This document shows positions 58,868-64,000 of a DNA stretch of 64,000 nt, in pieces. The notes beneath the pieces were generated by a model. That model made no database searches and was not told the DNA's origin. It was given only the letters and a program-made list of their open reading frames with translations. The stretch is from DATLZB01 sp035574175. GTDB lineage: Bacteria > Pseudomonadota > Alphaproteobacteria > Rhizobiales > Hyphomicrobiaceae. The stretch is from the NCBI GenBank assembly GCA_035574175.1, contig DATLZB010000109.1:7087-71086 (forward strand), written 5' to 3'. The translations under genes were made by a program, and so were the position numbers. Within the stretch, counting starts at the first letter, position 1; each line of letters opens with the position of its first letter.

Positions 58868-59989
58868 ATGGCGCAGGCGAAAATGCTTCCGCTGTTCGCC
58901 GCCCTGCTGGCGATCGCGGCCAATCCCGCCCTTGGCGAGACCGCTCCTGGCGATGCGGTCTTCACCGTCGGCAAATACCCGGTGGACGCCACCGCGCACA
59001 ATGCCGTCGCCGCCAAGGAGAAGGCGCTGGCGGAGGGCCAGCGCGCCGCCTTCCGCTCGCTGCTGAAGCGCCTGGTTCCGGTCACCGCCTACCACCGGCT
59101 CGGTGCGCTCTCGGGTGTGGAACCCGCCAATCTGATCGCCGGCGTTGCCGTCAAGGCGGAGCGCAACTCATCGACCCGCTACATCGCCACACTCGACTTT
59201 GGTTTCGACCCCCGGGCGGTGCGGGAGCTGTTGCGCGACGAGGCCATCCCGTACGTCGATGTCCAGGCGCCTCAAGTCCTCCTCGTGCCGGTCTATGTGG
59301 CCCCCAACCATGGCGAAGGCGCAGCCGTGCCGGCCGCCTTCGGCGCGGCGCAGGGGAGCCGCACTTGGCAGAGCGTGTGGCGAGGCCTCGACCTTGAGCG
59401 CGCCTTGGTGCCGGTGGCCCTTGCGTCAGCGAGGAGCGGGCCTCCCGCCGACGTGCTGCAAAGGGCGCAGTCGGATCCGGCGGCCGTGGCCAGCGTGCTG
59501 GGAGCGCCGGGCGGCCAATCCGCCGTGCTCGCTGTTGCCGAGCCGAACCTCGCCGGCAAGCGCCTCAACGTGACGTTGTCGGGCCAGGATGCCGTCGGAC
59601 CCTTCGTGTTGCGGCGCTCCTTTCGGCTCGATCCGGACGACTTCGCCTACACGCTCGAGCTCGCCGCGGTGATCGGCCTGGGTGTCCTCGAAGGCCGCTG
59701 GAAGGCGGCGCGCATCGGGGATGGCGACGAGTTTGGCGCCGGGGCGCCGCTCGAAGCCGTTCAGCTCATCGTGGAGTTTCGCAACATGCGGGAGTGGCAG
59801 GAAATTCGCACGCGCATTACGGGCACTCCTGGGGTCGAAGACTTCCAGGTCGGGGGCCTGTCGGTGCGCAGCGCGGATGTCGCGCTGCGTTACCCCGGGG
59901 GCGGCGGCCGTCTCGCTCAGGCGCTGGCTGCAAAGGGGCTCGACGCGCGCAACAGGGGCGGGGCATGGCTGGTGCAATGGGCGCGCTGA
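58868..59989 (+). CDS. DUF2066 domain-containing exported protein
   Basis: A roughly 373-residue protein with a signal peptide ('MLPLFAALLAIAANPALGE') and the DUF2066 core: 'YPVDATAHNAVAAKEKALAEGQRAAFRSLLKRL', then 'ALDFGFDP'-type strand 'IATLDFGFDPRAVRELL'. The function of the family is unknown. The start is uncertain: ATG 58868 and the ATG five codons on give a signal peptide, but neither has an ideal ribosome-binding site. It lies between purM and the phosphatidyltransferase gene in a conserved block. Confidence 0.8.
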   Translation: MAQAKMLPLFAALLAIAANPALGETAPGDAVFTVGKYPVDATAHNAVAAKEKALAEGQRAAFRSLLKRLVPVTAYHRLGALSGVEPANLIAGVAVKAERNSSTRYIATLDFGFDPRAVRELLRDEAIPYVDVQAPQVLLVPVYVAPNHGEGAAVPAAFGAAQGSRTWQSVWRGLDLERALVPVALASARSGPPADVLQRAQSDPAAVASVLGAPGGQSAVLAVAEPNLAGKRLNVTLSGQDAVGPFVLRRSFRLDPDDFAYTLELAAVIGLGVLEGRWKAARIGDGDEFGAGAPLEAVQLIVEFRNMREWQEIRTRITGTPGVEDFQVGGLSVRSADVALRYPGGGGRLAQALAAKGLDARNRGGAWLVQWAR

Positions 59990-60072
59990 GAAGGCTCGAC
60001 GCGGACGGCCGCGGCGGGCTAACTTGGCCGCCCCAATGCGGCCCCGCATGAAGCTCCGCTCGGAACGCCAAG

Positions 60073-60627
60073 TTGAACCTGCCCAATCTCATCTCGCTCA
60101 CACGGGCGATACTGGTGCCCGTGGTGTTCTGGCTGTTGCTGTCCGACCGCGTTCAGGCAGCATTCTTCGTCTTCGTGCTGGCCGGCTTGAGCGACGCGCT
60201 CGACGGGTTTCTCGCCAAGCGCTTCGGCTGGCGGACGGAACTCGGCGCCTATCTCGATCCGCTGGCCGACAAGTTGCTCGTCACCTGCATTTTCGTGGCC
60301 ATGGGAGTACTCGGCGAACTGCCGTCGTGGCTGGTTATCGCGGTGGTGTCGCGCGACGTCCTCATCGTCATCGCCGTGCTGCTGTCGTGGTTGCTCGGCA
60401 GGCCGCTCACCATCCGTCCGCTTGCCGTCAGCAAGGCCAATACCGTGGCGCAACTGGTGCTTGCCGCCACCGTGCTGGCCGACACCGGATTTGGCCTCGG
60501 TCTTGTCACCCTCAAGACGATGCTGATCTGGGTCACCGCGACGCTGACGGTAGCCTCGCTCGCCGCATACATCCAGGCTTGGCTTCGCCACATGGCGGGC
60601 TATGAATCGGACCACCCGGCGAGCTGA
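60073..60627 (+). CDS. CDP-alcohol phosphatidyltransferase
   Basis: A 184-residue membrane enzyme with four to six hydrophobic segments. The family motif DGx2ARx8Gx3Dx3D is seen as 'DALDGFLAKRFGWRTELG' followed by 'AYLDPLADK', with Lys for Arg in the second position. It transfers a phosphatidyl group from CDP-diacylglycerol, to glycerol-phosphate (PgsA) or phosphatidylglycerol (cardiolipin synthase-like); which one is not resolved. The start codon is TTG 60073, which gives 'NLPNLISLTRAILVP', the normal N-terminus. Confidence 0.9.
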   Translation: MNLPNLISLTRAILVPVVFWLLLSDRVQAAFFVFVLAGLSDALDGFLAKRFGWRTELGAYLDPLADKLLVTCIFVAMGVLGELPSWLVIAVVSRDVLIVIAVLLSWLLGRPLTIRPLAVSKANTVAQLVLAATVLADTGFGLGLVTLKTMLIWVTATLTVASLAAYIQAWLRHMAGYESDHPAS

Positions 60628-60667
60628 GACGCTGCGGTCGGCAGAACGATCCTGAGGGGGCCGAGCC

Positions 60668-61774
60668 ATGCGCGTGGAACGTCAGGTGCTGTTCTGGCTG
60701 GCTGCGGTCATCGCATTCGTCGTGGCCGTGCTGCTGCTGAAGGGCATTCTGCTCCCGTTCGTGGCCGGTCTCGTCATCGCATATGCGCTCAACCCCATCG
60801 CCGAGCGCCTCGTTGCGCTCGGGCTGCCGCGCTTTGCCGCTTCCGCGCTCATCATCGGCCTCTTGGTCGTCGTGCTGGCGCTCGCCTTGTTCTTCCTCGT
60901 GCCACTGCTGCTCGACCAGCTCCAGCAGTTCGCGGTCTCGGCGCCGGTCGAGTTCGAGCGCGCAAGGGTTCTTTTGGAGAACTGGGCGCGCGAGCGTCTC
61001 GGCTCGCATTTCGAGCCGTTCAAAGCGGGTCTCGACCGCGCGGCGGCGGACCTCGCCGCCAACTGGAGTGCGCTTGCCGGTTACATCGCCCAGTCGGTGT
61101 GGTCACAGGGGCGTGCCCTTCTGAGCTTCCTGTCCCTGCTGCTCGTGACCCCGCTCGTCGTGTTCTATCTGCTGGTCGACTGGCACCCGATGCTGGCGAA
61201 GCTCGACGGCTGGCTGCCGCGCGATCATGCGCCAACCATCCGGCGCATCGCCGGAGAGATCGACGAGGCCATCTCTGCCTTCATTCGCGGCCAGGGTCTC
61301 GTCTGTCTCATCCTCGGCACGCTGTACGCGCTGGGATTGACCTGGGCGGGGTTGCGCTACGGCCTGCTCATCGGTGTTGCCACGGGCATCCTAAGCTTCG
61401 TGCCGTTCGTGGGATGGGCCCTCGGACTCATCACTGCTTCGAGCGTCGCCGTGGTGCAATTCTGGCCCGAGACGACACCGCTCATAAAGGTACTGGCCGT
61501 GTTCGCCCTGGGTCAGGCACTCGATGCCTCGCTGTTGGGGCCGAAGATCGTTGGGCCGAAGATCGGGCTGCACCCGGTCTGGCTCATCTTCGCCCTATTT
61601 GTATTCAGCTACTTGTTCGGGCTCGTCGGCGTGTTGGTGGCGGTGCCAGTGGCAGCGGCAATCGCGGTACTGGTCAGATTCGCGCTCGAGGTCTATCTGC
61701 GCAGCTCCATCTACAGGGGGCGCGAACCGCTGCCGGGCAAGGCCGGCGGTATCGAGAAGCAACCTTTGCCATGA
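60668..61774 (+). CDS. AI-2E/PerM family membrane protein
   Basis: A 368-residue inner membrane protein with about seven hydrophobic segments, in the arrangement of the PerM/AI-2E family: 'GILLPFVAGLVIAYALNPIAERL', a soluble middle part, 'LVTPLVVFYLLVDWHPML', 'FIRGQGLVCLILGTLYALGL' and 'LLGPKIVGPKIGLHPVWLIF'. The family is predicted to transport or permeate small molecules, mostly uncharacterised. Its stop overlaps the hdaA start by four bases. Confidence 0.92.
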   Translation: MRVERQVLFWLAAVIAFVVAVLLLKGILLPFVAGLVIAYALNPIAERLVALGLPRFAASALIIGLLVVVLALALFFLVPLLLDQLQQFAVSAPVEFERARVLLENWARERLGSHFEPFKAGLDRAAADLAANWSALAGYIAQSVWSQGRALLSFLSLLLVTPLVVFYLLVDWHPMLAKLDGWLPRDHAPTIRRIAGEIDEAISAFIRGQGLVCLILGTLYALGLTWAGLRYGLLIGVATGILSFVPFVGWALGLITASSVAVVQFWPETTPLIKVLAVFALGQALDASLLGPKIVGPKIGLHPVWLIFALFVFSYLFGLVGVLVAVPVAAAIAVLVRFALEVYLRSSIYRGREPLPGKAGGIEKQPLP

Positions 61775-62463
61775 CGGCAAGGCCGGAACAGCTCGTCTTC
61801 GATTTGCCGCACCGGCCGGCGGAAGGGGCGGAGGACTTTCTTGTCAGTGCGTCCAACGCAGCGGCGGTAGCTGCCATCGACGCATGGCCGGCCTGGCTCC
61901 ACCGCGCGCTGGCGGTGGTCGGTCCGCCCGGGTCCGGCAAGAGCCATCTGGTGAGCGTCTGGCGTAGGCGCGCAGGTGGGTTGTGTCTGGCGGCCAGCGA
62001 GCTGACCGAGAGCGCAGCCGCGCGGGCAAGCGCCGAGCAGGCCATCGCCATCGAGGACATCGATCGCGGCATCGGCGATGAGCGCGTCTTGTTCCATCTC
62101 TTGAACTTGGCCAGCGAGACCCGCCTTCACCTGCTGCTTACCACCCGTTCGGCCCCCGGGGAGATGGAGATCGCACTTTCCGACCTGCGCTCGCGGCTCA
62201 GGGCGTTGGCACTGGTGCGCATCGAGGCCCCCGACGAGGCGCTGCTCAAGGCGTTGCTCGTCAAACTGTTCGCCGACCGGCAGCTCGCCGTGGAGCCGCA
62301 TGTGGTCGCCTACCTCGCCTTGCACATGGAACGCTCCGCCGATGCGGCACGGCGAATCGTCGCCGAGATGGACCGACTGGCGTTGAAGATGCACCGCCGG
62401 TTGACCCGCGCACTGGCCGCGGAGGCGCTCAATCGGCTGGGGATGTGGGCGGCCGAGGACTGA
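61771..62463 (+). CDS. hdaA: DnaA regulatory inactivator HdaA
   Basis: A 230-residue Hda-type AAA+ protein that, with the sliding clamp, promotes ATP hydrolysis by DnaA and limits re-initiation. The N-terminal 'QLVFDLP' fits the clamp-binding motif. Walker A is 'GPPGSGKSHLVSVW', Walker B-like 'AIAIEDIDRG', sensor 1 'LLLTTRSAP', and 'LRSRLRALALVRIEAPDE' includes the Arg finger region. Start overlaps the PerM stop (ATGA). It is encoded between PerM and ppk as in other Hyphomicrobiales. Confidence 0.93.
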   Translation: MTARPEQLVFDLPHRPAEGAEDFLVSASNAAAVAAIDAWPAWLHRALAVVGPPGSGKSHLVSVWRRRAGGLCLAASELTESAAARASAEQAIAIEDIDRGIGDERVLFHLLNLASETRLHLLLTTRSAPGEMEIALSDLRSRLRALALVRIEAPDEALLKALLVKLFADRQLAVEPHVVAYLALHMERSADAARRIVAEMDRLALKMHRRLTRALAAEALNRLGMWAAED

Positions 62464-62554
62464 ACGACTTTGACGCGGCGGCCGCCGGTGTCATGATCCT
62501 GTCGTGAAACCCATTGCCGATATGCTCGTCGGCAATTGGCGAGGAGTCGGGAAC

Positions 62555-64000
62555 ATGACCTCGACGCGCATCACGGCCAAGGAGAAGGCCAAGCGCAAGG
62601 AACCGGAAGTGCCGCCAGAGGGGCCGGCTCGCTTCTACAACCGCGAGCTGTCCTGGCTCCAATTCAACCGTCGCGTGCTCGAAGAGGCGTTCAATGAGCG
62701 GCACCCACTGCTCGAGCGGCTGCGCTTCCTTTCCATCTCGGCCTCCAATCTCGATGAGTTCTACATGGTGCGCGCGGCGGGCCTTTACGGCCAGGTGCGC
62801 GCGGGCGTTGCCGCGGTCAGCGCGGATGGTCTCACCCCGGCTCAGCAGCTGAGCGAGATAAACAAGTTCGCGATGGCCCTGATCGGCGACAAGCAGGCGT
62901 GCTGGCAGAGCCTGCGAGCGGAGCTTGCCAAGGAGGGCATTCGCATTCTGGAGCAGCCGGAACTGACGCAGAGCGATCGGGCATGGCTCGAGCGCTATTT
63001 CATGACCCACATCTTTCCGATCCTCACTCCCATCAACGTGGATCCCGCCCATCCCTTTCCCTTCATCCAGAACAAGGGGCTGACGCTGGCGCTCGAGATG
63101 ACGGGTCCCGACGGCAAGGCCATGAACGGCCTGATCCAGATCCCCGGCCGCCTCGAGCGCTTCATCCGTTTGCCGGCGGACGAAAGCGGCGACATCCGCT
63201 TCGTGCGCGTGGAGACGGTGATCAGCCTGTTTCTCGCCGAGCTCTATCCGACCTTCGATATCGACGCGCAGGGTACCTTCCGCGTGCTGCGCGACAGCGA
63301 CGTCGAGTTCCAGGAAGAGGCCGAGGACTTAACCCGCGCCTACGAGACCCAGCTGAAACGCCGCCGCCGCGGCCACGTTATCCGACTGGAGATCGACGGC
63401 GACATGCCCGAGCGGCTGCGCCAGTTCGTCATCGACGAGCTGGCCGTGGTCAACGAAGCCGTGTTCACGAAGAAGGGCCTGCTCGGATTGGCAGACACCT
63501 CGCAGCTCATCGTCTCCGACCGACCGGAGCTGCTGTTCAAACCGTTCAACATCCGCTTTCCGGAGCGCATCCGCGAGTACAACGGCGACGTGTTCGCGGC
63601 GATCCGCGCCAAGGACCTCGTCGTGCACCATCCCTACGAGTCCTTCGACGTGGTGCTGCAGTACCTGCGCCAGGCCGTTGCCGATCCGGAGGTGGTGGCC
63701 ATCAAATGGACGCTTTATCGCACCTCAGGCCAGAAGAGCCCGATCGTCGCCGCGCTCAAGGAGGCGGCCGAAGAAGGCAAGTCGGTAACCGCCGTCGTCG
63801 AGCTCAAGGCGCGTTTCGACGAGACCACCAACATCACCCTGGCGCGCGATCTGGAAAAGGCAGGCGTGCAGGTCGTCTACGGCTTTGTCGAGCTCAAGAC
63901 CCATGCCAAGCTCGGGCTGGTGGTGCGCCGGGAGGGCAACGACATCGCCACCTACTGCCACATCGGCACCGGCAACTATCACCCGCAGACGGCGCGCGTC
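62555..64000 (+). CDS. ppk: Polyphosphate kinase 1, N-terminal part (runs off the window)
   Basis: The first 482 residues of a PPK1 of usual length about 700; it makes polyphosphate from ATP. ATG 62555 follows GAGGAG by about eight bases. It shows 'FYNRELSWLQFNRRVLEEA', 'SASNLDEFYMVRAAGL', 'FPILTPINVDPAHPFPFI', 'HHPYESFDVVLQYLRQA' and 'ELKTHAKLGLVVRREG', whose His corresponds to the phosphorylated catalytic His, followed by 'YCHIGTGNYHPQTARV' at the window end. The frame is open to the last base, so the gene continues outside. Confidence 0.95.
   Translation, partial: MTSTRITAKEKAKRKEPEVPPEGPARFYNRELSWLQFNRRVLEEAFNERHPLLERLRFLSISASNLDEFYMVRAAGLYGQVRAGVAAVSADGLTPAQQLSEINKFAMALIGDKQACWQSLRAELAKEGIRILEQPELTQSDRAWLERYFMTHIFPILTPINVDPAHPFPFIQNKGLTLALEMTGPDGKAMNGLIQIPGRLERFIRLPADESGDIRFVRVETVISLFLAELYPTFDIDAQGTFRVLRDSDVEFQEEAEDLTRAYETQLKRRRRGHVIRLEIDGDMPERLRQFVIDELAVVNEAVFTKKGLLGLADTSQLIVSDRPELLFKPFNIRFPERIREYNGDVFAAIRAKDLVVHHPYESFDVVLQYLRQAVADPEVVAIKWTLYRTSGQKSPIVAALKEAAEEGKSVTAVVELKARFDETTNITLARDLEKAGVQVVYGFVELKTHAKLGLVVRREGNDIATYCHIGTGNYHPQTARV

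Overview
The window is GC-rich, densely packed bacterial DNA, most likely from an alphaproteobacterium of the order Hyphomicrobiales (Rhizobiales). Support comes from an HdaA-type replication regulator beside a PerM-like protein and polyphosphate kinase, a small phasin, GatCAB genes, the order glyQ / S49 peptidase / methyltransferase / DUF2007 / polyprenyl synthase / ispE / TPR protein / ETF-QO, and a tRNA-His of the alphaproteobacterial type (G1-U72, A73, no encoded G-1). I cannot assign a genus. No insertion sequence, integrase, CRISPR array, rRNA or phage gene was recognised.

Region 1 (about 850-9215) is an accessory-looking catabolic block. It holds a RibB-like protein, an alpha/beta hydrolase, an LLM-type flavin monooxygenase and a second alpha/beta hydrolase (+ strand). 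Converging on them are a flavin reductase and an isochorismatase-family hydrolase (- strand). Then come an orphan TctC-type solute-binding protein, a fumarylacetoacetate-hydrolase-family protein and a DapA-family aldolase. The enzyme set resembles the Rut pyrimidine pathway in kind (flavin monooxygenase, flavin reductase, cysteine hydrolase, alpha/beta hydrolase) but not in order or full content, so it may break down a different amide or N-heterocycle. The tRNA-His gene closes this block.

Region 2 (9.5-23.1 kb) holds a phasin, a soluble histidine kinase, a large membrane/spermidine-synthase-like fusion, a metal-dependent hydrolase, ruvX, gatC, a GNAT acetyltransferase, gatA, RidA, a chorismate-mutase-like protein, an opposing Mn/Fe ABC transporter operon (sitABCD type) with a palindromic operator, and gatB. 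Region 3 (23.1-29 kb) is an SDR / HyuB / HyuA operon followed by a decayed nitrile-hydratase-like locus in which the N-terminus of a beta subunit runs, over three frame changes, into the C-terminus of an alpha subunit.

Region 4 (29-44.3 kb) is mostly core: a UDP-glucuronate epimerase, paired gamma-glutamylcyclotransferases, a YHS-domain protein, glyS/glyQ, an S49 peptidase, a tRNA methyltransferase-like protein, polyprenyl diphosphate synthase, ispE, a TPR protein, ETF-QO and a family 4-type uracil-DNA glycosylase. Region 5 (44.3-56.6 kb) is mixed: a secreted HExxH protein, an APC permease, a universal stress protein, an FAD monooxygenase, a zinc-finger protein, a third alpha/beta hydrolase, a VWA protein, an extensin-like protein, a truncated RibD-C-domain gene, a membrane-anchored caspase-like protein and a cytochrome P450. 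Region 6 (56.8-64 kb) is a conserved chromosomal block: purN-purM, a DUF2066 protein, a CDP-alcohol phosphatidyltransferase, PerM, hdaA and the start of ppk, cut by the window edge.
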